This document shows positions 16,259-25,649 of a DNA stretch of 64,000 bases, one piece after another. The stretch covers positions 108,640-172,639 of the forward strand of contig DBTY01000038.1 of assembly GCA_002307295.1 (NCBI GenBank), in the 5' to 3' direction. The position numbers were made by a program, and so were the translations under genes. Every line of letters begins with the position of its first letter. Within the stretch, counting starts at the first letter, position 1. The notes under the pieces are model-generated. The model was not told the origin of the DNA, did no database searches, and saw only the letters and a list, made by a program, of their open reading frames with translations. This DNA is from Ignavibacteriales bacterium UBA1304. GTDB lineage: Bacteria > Bacteroidota > Ignavibacteria > Ignavibacteriales > Ignavibacteriaceae.

Positions 16259-18691
16259 TTATCTTTCAATCCAGCTGGTTCGTTTTGTAGAAAAATCCGG
16301 AGAAATTACTTCAAACGGATATGCTTTTACAAATGCATTTTCCCAATCGGTTACGGAGTTTTTTGTCTGCCAGCTATTATCGCTTATTAAATTAGTTATT
16401 TTATCGCCGCATTTAATTTCGGAAATTAAATTAAATCCCGCGCTGCCGTTGCTGTTAAATGTTTCTACTTCTACTTCGATTGTATTAGCGCCTTTTACAA
16501 GATACCTGGCAACGTCAATAAATTTTATTCTTTTATACTCGGTCACAAGCGAAAGAGATTTCCTTACAAAAACTTCGTCCACAAATTTCCCGTTTATTGT
16601 AAGTCTTGCATGAGTGTCTCCCAATAGTTGCAGCATCGCGCTTGAAGGAGCTTCGTCAAGTTCAAATTCCTTTTTGAAAGTCGCCTGAGTAGCAGTTACT
16701 GTCGTATCATTTTTAACAGGGGAGTATATCCACTTGCTGCTAATTAAAGGCTTAACAAGATGTTCGTTTCTATTAACCTGTCCCTTTATTTCGTCGAAAT
16801 ACGCTATCAGACGGTCAAACTTGTTCTCAATCAGATTGAGGTTGTCCTGTTTGTAATATTTAAGCCAGAGAGTCTTATACTCGTTTTTAAGAGACTTTAA
16901 GTCCGATATATTTTTATCAATCAATGCAGGCAGTTGATCGTTTGCAAGGTCATAGCCATACATTTTATATTGCAAAGCAAGCTGAGTTTCAAGTTTCGTT
17001 TTATACCAAAGATCTAACTTCACCAGAAATTTCAATAGTTCAAAATGGTCTTTATTCTTTTTTACTAAAGGCTCCACCTGCTCAATATTTTTAGATATGC
17101 CGGGCATCGTATACTCAATCCAGCTAATTCTTCCGGTTGCGGCCATTTGGTTTTCCCAATACATAGGCGCTCTGAAAGGAAGCAACGGATGACGCCAGAT
17201 AGAGTGCCACATAGCCTGGTTCAAAGGATTTGCAAAGCTTTCATAAAGCTGTGGAATTCTGCCGTCGTCAATTCCAAAGAAATCATAAAAATAATTTTGA
17301 GCAAAATTGCCTGCGTCGCTGCCTTCAAAATTCCATGCGCATTGAGCCGACCACGCATAATCAAAAAGTATAAACTCTTTTATTGTCTCAGAACCATAGT
17401 CGCCCCAGTTAGAGTTGATTGCTCCCGTCGCTCCATTTTTTAATCCTGATTTTATAATGGACTTTATATTTGGCAGAGCGTTTTGATTAGTTGGGAATGT
17501 GGTCAGATAATTCCATGAAGCCGGAGATACATAATAATTAAATCCGTATTTTTTAAAAGTTTTTGTCGAAGGGAAATCTGCTTCAGGTTGATAATGCCAA
17601 TCGACGATTGTAATATCCTTTGGTAAAAGCTCTAATATTTCAGGATGAGAAAGAATTATGTCGCCGTACATCATAACTTTTTTATTGTACTTTTTACAAA
17701 TGTCATAAACTTTTTGATAATGCGCGGCGTGAACTTTTGCAATATTGGACTGGTCTACTAAATATTTACTGCGTCCGCGTCCAACGTCGTAGCTTTCGTC
17801 TGCGCCCATATTAAAGTATTCAGAAGGGAACAATTCAAAAACTTCTTTCAGCATATTTTCGAGGAAAACATAAGTAGAGTCTGATGAAACGTTTAATGAA
17901 GCTGCGCCCTTAAACTCTGCATACTTAATAAATTCTTCTTGCGAAAGTATATTTTCATAATGCCCTAACGTTTGGAAGACGGGGATAATTTCTACAAAAT
18001 AATTTTTAGCGTACGCTACAAGCTCTTTAATTTCAGCTTTAGTTAACGCGCCTCTGTTTACTCCAATTGTCGGATAAACGTCAAACTGAACCATATCTTC
18101 TAAATAAGGCATGTAGACGTTCATTTTATAACGGGAGATATGTCTTATTATTTTTTTAAAATTATCAATCGTAGGAACCTGTCCTCTGCTTATATCGTCT
18201 GAAATGCCTCTAACCTTCAAATCAGGATAGTCGATTATTTCAAGCCCGGCAAGTTCGTTATCTTTACTTTTTTCAAGAAGCTGAATAAGGCTCATAGCGC
18301 CGTCAAACACGCCTCTGGCAGTAGCGGCAACTATGTTGATTTCATTTTTCTTTATGACAAGAGAATAAGCGTCGTCGTTGTTTTTAGCCGTAGGGACGTT
18401 AAACTTTCCGTCAATTATCAGATTAACGCCTTTTGAAGGAGCGTCAGATTTTTTTGTTGACGAATTTGTTTTAAGAAAGTCGTTTAGCGTCTGGCTTATC
18501 AAACCGGCTGTAAAATCGAGTTCGTCATTTTTAGAACCGACTATATTAATTTTAATATTTTCTTTTACAAGAAATTTTTCCTGTAAAAATTTAACTGACT
18601 GCGGTTTTGGAACAATTGGAGTTTCTATGCTTTGACCGTATGTGTTTGAAAATAATAAAACAAGCGCAAAGAGACAGATATATTTTGTCAT
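16259..18691 (-). CDS. Exported family GH20 beta-N-acetylhexosaminidase
   Basis: Cleaves terminal beta-GlcNAc or GalNAc. It has a signal peptide (about residues 1-19), a GH20b-like N-terminal domain (about 25-150), and the TIM barrel from about 160 with the substrate-assisted catalytic pair Asp298-Glu299 in NMGADES. After the barrel come a helical region and a beta-sandwich C-terminal module (about 660-810). At 810 residues it is longer than minimal GH20 enzymes. It lies in an operon with a NamZ homologue, which suggests turnover of GlcNAc-MurNAc chains; chitin or glycan scavenging is also possible. Confidence 0.9.
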   Translation of the reverse strand: MTKYICLFALVLLFSNTYGQSIETPIVPKPQSVKFLQEKFLVKENIKINIVGSKNDELDFTAGLISQTLNDFLKTNSSTKKSDAPSKGVNLIIDGKFNVPTAKNNDDAYSLVIKKNEINIVAATARGVFDGAMSLIQLLEKSKDNELAGLEIIDYPDLKVRGISDDISRGQVPTIDNFKKIIRHISRYKMNVYMPYLEDMVQFDVYPTIGVNRGALTKAEIKELVAYAKNYFVEIIPVFQTLGHYENILSQEEFIKYAEFKGAASLNVSSDSTYVFLENMLKEVFELFPSEYFNMGADESYDVGRGRSKYLVDQSNIAKVHAAHYQKVYDICKKYNKKVMMYGDIILSHPEILELLPKDITIVDWHYQPEADFPSTKTFKKYGFNYYVSPASWNYLTTFPTNQNALPNIKSIIKSGLKNGATGAINSNWGDYGSETIKEFILFDYAWSAQCAWNFEGSDAGNFAQNYFYDFFGIDDGRIPQLYESFANPLNQAMWHSIWRHPLLPFRAPMYWENQMAATGRISWIEYTMPGISKNIEQVEPLVKKNKDHFELLKFLVKLDLWYKTKLETQLALQYKMYGYDLANDQLPALIDKNISDLKSLKNEYKTLWLKYYKQDNLNLIENKFDRLIAYFDEIKGQVNRNEHLVKPLISSKWIYSPVKNDTTVTATQATFKKEFELDEAPSSAMLQLLGDTHARLTINGKFVDEVFVRKSLSLVTEYKRIKFIDVARYLVKGANTIEVEVETFNSNGSAGFNLISEIKCGDKITNLISDNSWQTKNSVTDWENAFVKAYPFEVISPDFSTKRTSWIER

Positions 18692-18743
18692 AAAGCTATA
18701 ATGATAATTAGTGAGTAAAAGAGAACCTGGTTTAATTATGTTT

Positions 18744-19241
18744 TTATTTATAATTCACAAACTGAGTCGGAAAATCCAGATCTGCATTTTTAATTAAGTT
18801 CTGAATTTCCTGCAAGTCGTCAATTTTTGCGCTCTGAACCCTTACCTGTTCGTCCTGAATTTGCGCCGAGACTTTTAGTTTTGAGTCTTTAACCAACGAA
18901 GTTATTTTCTTAGCATTTTCCTTGCCAATACCGCTTTGCAGTTCTATTTTTTGCCTTAGCCTGCCATTAGAGGCGGCGTCGGGTTCGCCGTATTTTAAAG
19001 ACTTAATAGAAATGCCGCGTTTGATAAATTTGCTTTGCAAAATATCAATACTCTGTTTACGCGAGTAATCGTCTTTAGTATTTATAAGGATTTGTTTTTC
19101 TTTTTTGTTTAGTTCAATTGTCGTAAGAGAATCTTTCAGGTCGTATCTCTGCTGAATTTCTTTAATCGCCTGGTTTACTGCGTTATCAGCTTCCTGAAAA
19201 TCGATCTCCGATACTATGTCAAATGAGTGATTTGCCGCCAT
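18744..19241 (-). CDS. yajQ: YajQ-family (DUF520) nucleotide-binding protein
   Basis: A small cytoplasmic protein of 165 residues. It has the family start SFDIVSEIDFQEADNAVNQA, then IQQRYDLKDS and the C-terminal KDSKLKVSAQIQDEQVRVQ and DFPTQFVNYK. YajQ-family proteins bind c-di-GMP in some bacteria, while others bind RNA or tRNA; which applies here cannot be told. It lies between GH20 and the DUF6263 gene on the minus strand. Confidence 0.94.
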   Translation of the reverse strand: MAANHSFDIVSEIDFQEADNAVNQAIKEIQQRYDLKDSLTTIELNKKEKQILINTKDDYSRKQSIDILQSKFIKRGISIKSLKYGEPDAASNGRLRQKIELQSGIGKENAKKITSLVKDSKLKVSAQIQDEQVRVQSAKIDDLQEIQNLIKNADLDFPTQFVNYK

Positions 19242-19276
19242 TTAATTTATTCCTTTCTTAATAAAAATAAAATCTT

Positions 19277-20329
19277 TTATAAAAGTTCAAGAACGTTAGT
19301 GTTTTCCATAACTTCTTTTTTTACAATCTTCTGTTTTCCGCCTTTAGGCGAAGGAGCTTCCATAGACATGTTGAACTCTACTCTCGATTTTGTTTTTGAT
19401 TTCTGAACGACTCCTTTAGAGACGTTAAAATATATTTTCCCTTCGCCTGAAGTAATAGGTTTTTTAATATCGTACTGCACTCCTTTTTCGCTAACTTTTT
19501 CTTTTCCCTGAGATGCGGCAGTAAGGCTTGCGTCTATTACTGCAATTTTATCGTTGTTATAAAGCTCAAGGCTGTGGACTTTAAAGTTATTAGAAGTTTG
19601 CACCATGTACGATAGAAACCTTGTAGCAGGCTGTTTGTTCTGCCATGTCGTATCTTTTGCAACGTTATTATCAGGCAGTTTTCTAAACAACTGTACAAGA
19701 ATCGGTTTTAATCCGCCTTCAATAATTTTTTGTTTAAGCATGCTTTTTTCTTCAGACGAGATTTTTTGAGCCGCGTTATTTCCGGCAAGCTCAAGTATTT
19801 TATTTACAATTTTATCAACTCTAAAAACGTCGGATACTTCTCCTGTTTTGGTAATAGTAACGCTGAAAGGGTTGTTAATTAACGATTCAAACTGAGCGAA
19901 CTGAGCTTTATTTGCAGCGTCTTTATTGTTGCTCGACTGGTATTTAACTTTTTTGCCATTTGCTTCTGCCGTCATATCAATTGAAGAAACATTTACTGAT
20001 AATTCAGTGGAGCCGTCTTTATCTATATCTTTAGCCGTAAGATCAAGCAAATAGACTACCTGCTGTTTTACCTGCTGATTGACCGATGTATCGGCGTGAA
20101 TGTTTTGAATGTCGGATGAAATTGTGGTTAGCCTGAAAGAATATTTTTTATCTTTTGCTAAGTTATATCTAAGTAAAAATCCCTGATTAGGGTTGTCAAT
20201 TGGTTTTGTTTTCATATCCGAAGTGTCAAAAGCTGCGCCTGGTTTTGCTGCTGCAACTGGTTTATCGACTTTTTTATTACATCCGGTTATTACAAGTAGA
20301 GCAAATAAAAATACGGCTATTTTTTTCAT
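19277..20329 (-). CDS. DUF6263-family lipoprotein
   Basis: A 350-residue lipoprotein with signal MKKIAVFLFALLVITGC (lipid-modified Cys17). The beta-rich body fits DUF6263, with YNLAKDKKYSFRL near residue 55 and a paired C-terminal segment (KPITSGEGKIYFNVSKGVVQ). Function unknown; probably anchored in the periplasm. It sits 12 bp from namZ, so the two are probably co-translated. Confidence 0.75.
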   Translation of the reverse strand: MKKIAVFLFALLVITGCNKKVDKPVAAAKPGAAFDTSDMKTKPIDNPNQGFLLRYNLAKDKKYSFRLTTISSDIQNIHADTSVNQQVKQQVVYLLDLTAKDIDKDGSTELSVNVSSIDMTAEANGKKVKYQSSNNKDAANKAQFAQFESLINNPFSVTITKTGEVSDVFRVDKIVNKILELAGNNAAQKISSEEKSMLKQKIIEGGLKPILVQLFRKLPDNNVAKDTTWQNKQPATRFLSYMVQTSNNFKVHSLELYNNDKIAVIDASLTAASQGKEKVSEKGVQYDIKKPITSGEGKIYFNVSKGVVQKSKTKSRVEFNMSMEAPSPKGGKQKIVKKEVMENTNVLELL

Positions 20330-20341
20330 TTAGTATCCTGC

Positions 20342-21604
20342 TTAATAAAGTAAGTATTTTTTTCTTATTGTAAGAAATTGGTTTAATTCTGTTTCCCACG
20401 ATTTTATAATATCGTCTGCCGGAACATTTGTAGAAATTTTAGTTCTGATTGATTCGTCGCCGGTAAGTTTATCAAAAAAGTTAGTCATTACTAATTCTTT
20501 TGGATAAAGCTTATGCAAAGCTGAAACAAGTCTGATTCCGAATTTAACTGATTCAAATTTGCTTTTATTGGCAATGTGAATCTGAATTCCATTACAAACC
20601 TGATTTTTAAATTTAGGGTTTGTAACTTTTCCCGGTATATCAATTGGAGAAAAAACGATTGAAGATAATCTTACTCCACTAATATTTTGGGCTTCAAGCT
20701 CTTTAATTAAATCGCTCGAAACAATAAAAGGGGCGCCGATATTTAGGAAAGGCTCTAATGTTCCTCTTCCTTCGGTTACGTTAGTTCCTTCAATAAGGCA
20801 TGTGCCGGGATATGCTATTTCCGTTTCTACGTTTGGAATATTAGGCGATGGGCTTATCCATGGCAAAGGATATTGATCCATATATTTAGTTCTATCCCAA
20901 TTCTCCAATTTAATAACTGTTAAATCGGGTTTTAAGCTATCGCCCAGATAACCTTCGCCAATAAATAAATTGGCTAATTCGCCCACAGTCATGCCATGCG
21001 CAATTGGAATAGGAGCAATGCCGACAAACGAAGAAAGCTTTTCTTTTCTGATAGGTCCATCTACATAAATTCCGCCAATAGGATTAGGCCTGTCTAAAAC
21101 TATTACCGGTATATTATTCCGCGCGCCAGCTTTAAGAACGTGGAACAGAGTAGAAATATATGTGTAAAATCTTGCGCCTATATCCTGAATATCAAAAACA
21201 AGGACGTCGACGTCTTTAAGCATTTCTTTTGTCGGTTCAACATTTTTGCCGTAGAGAGAAAAAGTTTTAATTTTTGTTTTTGCGTCAATTCCGCTTTCAA
21301 CTTTTTCTCCGGCTGGAGCGTCGCCTCTGATGCCATGTTCGGGTCCGAAAAGAGCGGTTATTTTGACGCCGGCAATTTTTACTAATGAGTCTACAAGATG
21401 AACTCTGTTGGAAAGAATTGCGGTGTGGTTGGTTACAAGTCCTATCCTTTTCCCTTTTATTAAGTTCAAATCTTTAGAGATTAAAACATCCGCCCCTACA
21501 ACCAACCGCCCGTTCGAGGTCTGGGCGGTTAGCTGATGGGAAGTAAACAAAAATAAAAAGGATAAAAGAACGATTGATAAACGAGAGAATATTCTTTTAT
21601 TCAA
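20342..21604 (-). CDS. namZ: DUF1343 / NamZ-like exo-beta-N-acetylmuramidase
   Basis: A 420-residue exported protein with a signal peptide. The family motifs are GLVTNHTAI, FGPEHGIRGDAPAGE, VFDIQDIGARFYTYIST, VLDRPNPIGG and TEGRGTLEPF. DUF1343 members include Bacillus NamZ, which releases MurNAc from the non-reducing ends of peptidoglycan fragments (GH171). That activity is carried over from the family, not shown here. The operon neighbour GH20 could remove the alternating GlcNAc. Confidence 0.85.
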   Translation of the reverse strand: MNKRIFSRLSIVLLSFLFLFTSHQLTAQTSNGRLVVGADVLISKDLNLIKGKRIGLVTNHTAILSNRVHLVDSLVKIAGVKITALFGPEHGIRGDAPAGEKVESGIDAKTKIKTFSLYGKNVEPTKEMLKDVDVLVFDIQDIGARFYTYISTLFHVLKAGARNNIPVIVLDRPNPIGGIYVDGPIRKEKLSSFVGIAPIPIAHGMTVGELANLFIGEGYLGDSLKPDLTVIKLENWDRTKYMDQYPLPWISPSPNIPNVETEIAYPGTCLIEGTNVTEGRGTLEPFLNIGAPFIVSSDLIKELEAQNISGVRLSSIVFSPIDIPGKVTNPKFKNQVCNGIQIHIANKSKFESVKFGIRLVSALHKLYPKELVMTNFFDKLTGDESIRTKISTNVPADDIIKSWETELNQFLTIRKKYLLY

Positions 21605-21655
21605 ATTAATTACTCCAATTAAGTATGAAGTTCAACTGTACAGGAGCAAGCCTAA

Positions 21656-22084
21656 TTAGTCTGCGTAGTTTTCTAATAGTTCTTTTCTCGAAAAAAAGTG
21701 AGCTATTTCGATAGCCGCGTTTTCATCGGAGTCAGAACCGTGAACTGCGTTTTCAGCTTTGCTGCCGGCGTATAGTTTACGGATTGTGCCTTCTGCCGCT
21801 TGTGCAGGATCGGTCGCGCCTATAAGTTTTCTGTAATCTTCAACAGCGTTGTCTTTTTCCAGAACTATAGGGATGCACGGACCGGAAGTCATAAACTCGA
21901 CTAATTCGCCAAAGAACGGCCGTTCTTTATGAACTTCGTAAAAACCGCCGGCTGAGTCTTTCGTCAGCCGGACCATTTTTAATCCTTTAATTTTAAAACC
22001 AGCTTCGGTAATCTTAGTTATAATATTACCTGCAAGGTTTTTTTTAACAGCGTCAGGTTTAATTATTGCTAATGTCCTGCTCAC
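21656..22084 (-). CDS. ndk: Nucleoside diphosphate kinase
   Basis: Transfers phosphate between nucleoside di- and triphosphates through a phosphohistidine. The 142-residue protein starts SRTLAIIKPDAVKKN and has the active-site segment NAVHGSDSDENAAIEIAHFF. The start is GTG at 22084 and shares a G with the sucD stop (TAGTG), so translation is probably coupled. The pairing fits succinyl-CoA synthetase and Ndk working together on nucleotide phosphates. Confidence 0.97.
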   Translation of the reverse strand: MSRTLAIIKPDAVKKNLAGNIITKITEAGFKIKGLKMVRLTKDSAGGFYEVHKERPFFGELVEFMTSGPCIPIVLEKDNAVEDYRKLIGATDPAQAAEGTIRKLYAGSKAENAVHGSDSDENAAIEIAHFFSRKELLENYAD

Positions 22085-23352
22085 TATTTACTCCTTTTTG
22101 CAACCGGAGCTGTTTTTTTAGCTACAACTTTTTTAGCTGCCGCTTTAGGAGCTACAGCTTTTTTAACTACTGCTTTTTTAGCAGGAGCCGCTTTAGCTAC
22201 AACTTTCTTAACTGCCGCTTTAGGAGCTACAGCTTTTTTAACTACTGCTTTTTTAGCAGGAGCTGCTTTAGCTACGACTTTTTTTACAGCTGCTTTAGGA
22301 GCTACAGCTTTTTTAACTACTGCTTTTTTAGCAGGAGCCGCTTTAGCTACAACTTTTTTAACTGCTGTTTTTTTAACTGGAGCCGCTTTAGCGACTACTT
22401 TTTTTTCTGCTGCTTTTTTTACTGCCACGTTTTTACCTATTGTTTTTGATGATGATATTGTTGTTTTAGAATAAAATTCTTTAAGAGCCGCTTTCATAGT
22501 AGAGCCTATTTCCGCAGGGCTTTCGGCTACTTTGATTCCGGCTTTTTTCATAGCTGTCATTTTTTCAATTGCTGTGCCTTTACCGCCGGAGATAATAGCT
22601 CCCGCGTGTCCCATTCTGCGTCCCGGAGGGGCTGTTCTGCCTGCAATAAAACCTACGACTGGTTTTGTGCCAAATTTTTTAAGGTAAGCTGCGGCTTCTT
22701 CTTCCGCGCTTCCGCCAATTTCCCCGATCATTACTATGCCTTCTGTGCCGGGGTCTTCGTTAAACAATTTTATTATACTTAGGAACTTTGAGCCTATGAT
22801 TGGATCTCCTCCAATGCCAACGCAGGAAGACTGACCAATATTTAAATCGGTTAATTGTTTTACGGCTTCATAAGTTAATGTTCCGCTTCTGGAAACAACG
22901 CCGACCTTGCCTGCTTTGTGAATGAATCCCGGCATGATTCCAACCTTTGCTTTCCCTGGAGATATTACGCCCGGGCAGTTAGGTCCAATTAAAATCACGT
23001 CTTTGTTTTTTATCGAGTTGTAAACTTTCAGCATATCGGCAGTAGGAATGCCTTCTGTGATGCAGATGATTACTTTGATGCCTGCGTTAGCGGACTCAAG
23101 AATAGCGTCTGCGGCGAATGCCGGAGGAACAAAAATTACTGAAGTATTTGCTTTCTCTTTTTTTACGGCTTCCTCTACTGTATTGAAAATAGGGATTTTT
23201 GTATCTTCAAAAAATGATCCCCCTTTCCCTGGAGTTACTCCTGCGGCTACTACTGTGCCGTATTCAATCATTTGTTTTGTATGGAAAGAACCTTCGCTTC
23301 CAGTGATACCTTGCACGACTAAGCGAGTTTTTTTATCAACCAAAATACTCAT
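22084..23352 (-). CDS. sucD: Succinyl-CoA synthetase alpha subunit with a histone-H1-like tail
   Basis: Residues 1 to about 292 form a complete SucD of normal length: CoA-binding Rossmann domain (VQGITGSEGSFHTKQM), GPNCPGVISPG, SRSGTLTYEA and phosphohistidine segment RRMGHAGAI. About 130 further residues follow in the same frame. Residues 310-422 contain 37 Lys and 38 Ala in 113, with Val, Pro and a single Glu. This part includes three 25-residue tandem repeats (334-408) and ends in VAKRSK. Such tails occur on H1-like and AlgP/HupB-like DNA-binding proteins but not on the SucD family as generally known. No sucC is adjacent. The tail is clean in frame and codon use, so an assembly error is unlikely. 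Confidence 0.93.
   Translation of the reverse strand: MSILVDKKTRLVVQGITGSEGSFHTKQMIEYGTVVAAGVTPGKGGSFFEDTKIPIFNTVEEAVKKEKANTSVIFVPPAFAADAILESANAGIKVIICITEGIPTADMLKVYNSIKNKDVILIGPNCPGVISPGKAKVGIMPGFIHKAGKVGVVSRSGTLTYEAVKQLTDLNIGQSSCVGIGGDPIIGSKFLSIIKLFNEDPGTEGIVMIGEIGGSAEEEAAAYLKKFGTKPVVGFIAGRTAPPGRRMGHAGAIISGGKGTAIEKMTAMKKAGIKVAESPAEIGSTMKAALKEFYSKTTISSSKTIGKNVAVKKAAEKKVVAKAAPVKKTAVKKVVAKAAPAKKAVVKKAVAPKAAVKKVVAKAAPAKKAVVKKAVAPKAAVKKVVAKAAPAKKAVVKKAVAPKAAAKKVVAKKTAPVAKRSK
22129..22353 (-). repeat. Three 75-bp tandem repeats coding the SucD tail
   Basis: Three consecutive 75-bp units encode a 25-residue pattern beginning VVAKAAPAKKAVVKK and continuing AVAPKAAVKK (the last unit reads AAAKK). 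The units are nearly identical in DNA, so they probably expanded recently and may vary in number between strains. Partial units flank them on both sides. Confidence 0.95.
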
Positions 23353-23961
23353 TGTTTTTTTCCTTAGTTAATAATATTATTTATTTACATCCTAAAGTTA
23401 AGAATATTTTTCCGATTAATAAATTAGATTTATTATTTTTTAGTTTGGTCTACTTTTTACCCTTCAACGCCGAAAATAAAATGCGTATTTAACGGCGCCG
23501 TATTAATCTTCCTCATATGCATTTCAACCCCTGGCAGAGCGGCTTACGGCGTTCCGTATTACCATGATTACCGCTATAAAATTTACTGCCGCATTTAAAT
23601 TATTTAACCCTTACTTTTTTAAAATAATTATTTGGGATGCGACGTTTTGCAGAAAAAACTACCGCGCAAATATGAGATTAGTTAAATAATAAAAAATAAA
23701 GCTATCGCTATGATAAAATTTATACAAGGGTTCGCGGTTGTTTTTAGCGGCTCGGCTGAAGCTAATAAAGGCAGTCCAGCTGCGTAAATAAAAAAAGTAT
23801 GATGAAGAAAATGGAATTGTTAGCGCTCTGTTCGCCTCGCGCAACCCGGTCGACGCTTAACCAGCGGGCTATGGCCGGGGCGTAGTATCAAGCCCCAAAG
23901 TAGCAACAGTTAAAACTATTTTCGCCGTCCAACTCCGGCTTATTACAACTTTTACAAATAG
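23353..23961. other. Gap upstream of sucD with degenerate-looking sequence
   Basis: No credible gene; a short minus-strand frame at 23659-23844 lacks a ribosome site and protein-like composition. The gap holds a ten-base palindrome ACGGCGCCGT (23492-23501) and a GC-rich patch at 23850-23900, including GGCTATGGCCGGG, a 13-mer that recurs at 24884-24896. It looks like eroded mobile or cassette DNA. Confidence 0.4.
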
Positions 23962-24783
23962 TTAGTACTCATAAATATTTAACGTAAATTTTTTAGCATT
24001 CACTTCAAAAAAGACTATCCGGTCTTTTGTATAATCAAAACTACGGCCTGTAATATTATACCCATAGTCTATTTTTTTCTTTGTTTCATAACAACCATAT
24101 TGCGTGCCTAAATAATAACAGGAGTCCTTTTCTATGACTTTATACAATTTGCCTCCTGTTGAATGAAAAATATGGTCATCTACTTTTTTTTCCAAGTCAT
24201 ACCCATATGTTTTAATTGAGTCTGTAATTATTTCGCTATTTTTATAAACTTTCATAGTGCGAATAGTCTCATTATCATAATAAGCAAACTCAAGCGAATC
24301 ATTATCGCTATATAAAATTGTTGACTGTGCAATTCCATAATTGGGAGTAGTTTTTTTTGTTATTAACTGTAAATCAGCGTTAAAGACTAATATCGTTTTA
24401 TCGCTTGTTATTGCATAAATTTTACCGTTCAGGTATGCTATATCAGATATGCTTTGATCCAAGGGCAGCTTAACCTTTGATCCGGTTTTTAACTCTCCGG
24501 TCTTTATATTTATTTTTTTTATACTGTTTTCAAACTCATCGCCTATATAAACGTCATCCCCTACTATAGTAATTCCATTTGCAGAAGTGACTTCGCCTGT
24601 TTCACATTCGTCATACTTAAATGTTTTCCCCATTTTAAACTCATATTTCTTTTCCGATTTTATTTTACGCGCTTTTTGAATACAGGTGTCTATTTTATTT
24701 TCTGGTATTTTTATTTGTCCCCAAACATAGCTGCTGCATGTTATTATAATAATCGCAAAAATAATCCCTGGTAAACGTTTCAT
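23962..24783 (-). CDS. Secreted protein of unknown function, possible beta-propeller
   Basis: A 273-residue protein with a signal peptide (MKRLPGIIFAIIIITCSSYVWG). The body alternates short strands with repeated patterns such as NGITIVGDDVYIGDEFENSIKKIN and LNGKIYAITSDKTILVFNADL, as in propeller blades of the SMP-30/NHL kind. No catalytic motif is seen. Gene-poor DNA flanks it on both sides, and it sits between two conserved operons, so it may be a recent arrival. Confidence 0.65.
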   Translation of the reverse strand: MKRLPGIIFAIIIITCSSYVWGQIKIPENKIDTCIQKARKIKSEKKYEFKMGKTFKYDECETGEVTSANGITIVGDDVYIGDEFENSIKKINIKTGELKTGSKVKLPLDQSISDIAYLNGKIYAITSDKTILVFNADLQLITKKTTPNYGIAQSTILYSDNDSLEFAYYDNETIRTMKVYKNSEIITDSIKTYGYDLEKKVDDHIFHSTGGKLYKVIEKDSCYYLGTQYGCYETKKKIDYGYNITGRSFDYTKDRIVFFEVNAKKFTLNIYEY

Positions 24784-25649
24784 TTTTATTCCCTTTTAAA
24801 TTTCTAAAACAGTAATTAAATACAACGGGTCAATTCTCTAAAATATGTAAGTATTTGTTCTTTCATTTTCCCTTTATATTACAGGCTATGGCCGGGTTGC
24901 TCTTATCATAAACGCCATTCAATAGTACTGAAAACCCCGCTCCCATTTTGGAGTATATCAATAAGTTTGAGAACTGTTATCGCAACTACCTTTCCCGCTA
25001 AAGATAATCCGCCAATACTAAAGTTTTACTCCCATAAAATACGCGCCATGAGAAGATGGAGTAAGAACGGCTGCATTTATTTGTTTGAAACTTAATAATA
25101 TTGCCGCCATTAACAAAAATAATTTTTATATGTTGTATTGTTCTTCTCCCTTAATGGAGTTTAGTTAGACCCTGCTCGCTTTGTTCAGTATAGTTGCCAA
25201 ACACAACAATTTTGTTGAAACAGCCGCGGTTAAATATTAAGCAAAAAAAATGATATTGGTTAATGAGAAAATTATTCGTATTTTTGCTATAGAGTAATTA
25301 TTTATTTAAGCATGCTTTTTAGTAGGTAAAATAAATTTGTGATTTTTAGCGCTGTGTGTAGAAAGTATTATGAGGATGTAAGGGGCGATAGTTGCGTTTT
25401 TTAATGCTTACCATAATTAAAATCCCAGGCTCATACTAATATTTGACAACTGGCGGAACCATATTATTGACCGCATTGTTGAATCATTTCGAGGCATTTT
25501 AGCGCCGTACAGTTAAAAAGCTGAAAATAGAGATTCGCCCAGAAATAGCGCTATTTGATCGTGATATAGATCATAGGCTATGAAATAAGAAATTGCGATA
25601 TTGAGATGCGTAATTTACAGTAAAATAATAGATTATAGGATAGCAATTG
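24784..25649. other. Gene-poor gap downstream of the miaB promoter region boundary
   Basis: No long gene in 866 bp. It contains a second copy of GGCTATGGCCGGG (24884-24896) and a perfect 14-bp palindrome AAATAGCGCTATTT (25543-25556). No tRNA or known RNA was recognised. Together with 23353-23961 it isolates the orphan secreted protein. Confidence 0.4.

Noticed and set aside
22129..22353. Regular repeats considered as a CRISPR array
   Set aside because: The units are contiguous 75-bp coding repeats without spacers and lie inside sucD.
22066..22449. A plus-strand open frame rich in Phe, Ser, Cys and Tyr over the SucD tail
   Set aside because: It is the antisense image of the Lys/Ala repeats; no ribosome site and composition unlike any protein family.
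23659..23844. A minus-strand 61-codon frame in the gap before sucD
   Set aside because: No ribosome site, no protein-like pattern, and the flanking DNA looks degraded.
23850..23900. GCTTAAC motifs here and near 52459 suggested integron attC sites
   Set aside because: The seven-base pattern is short and common, no matching partner boxes at attC spacing were found, and no integrase gene is in the window.
25557..25575. TTGATCGTGATATAGATCA as an FNR/CRP-type box
   Set aside because: The second half-site does not match TTGAT-N4-ATCAA, and the nearest gene start is about 75 bp away with no other support.
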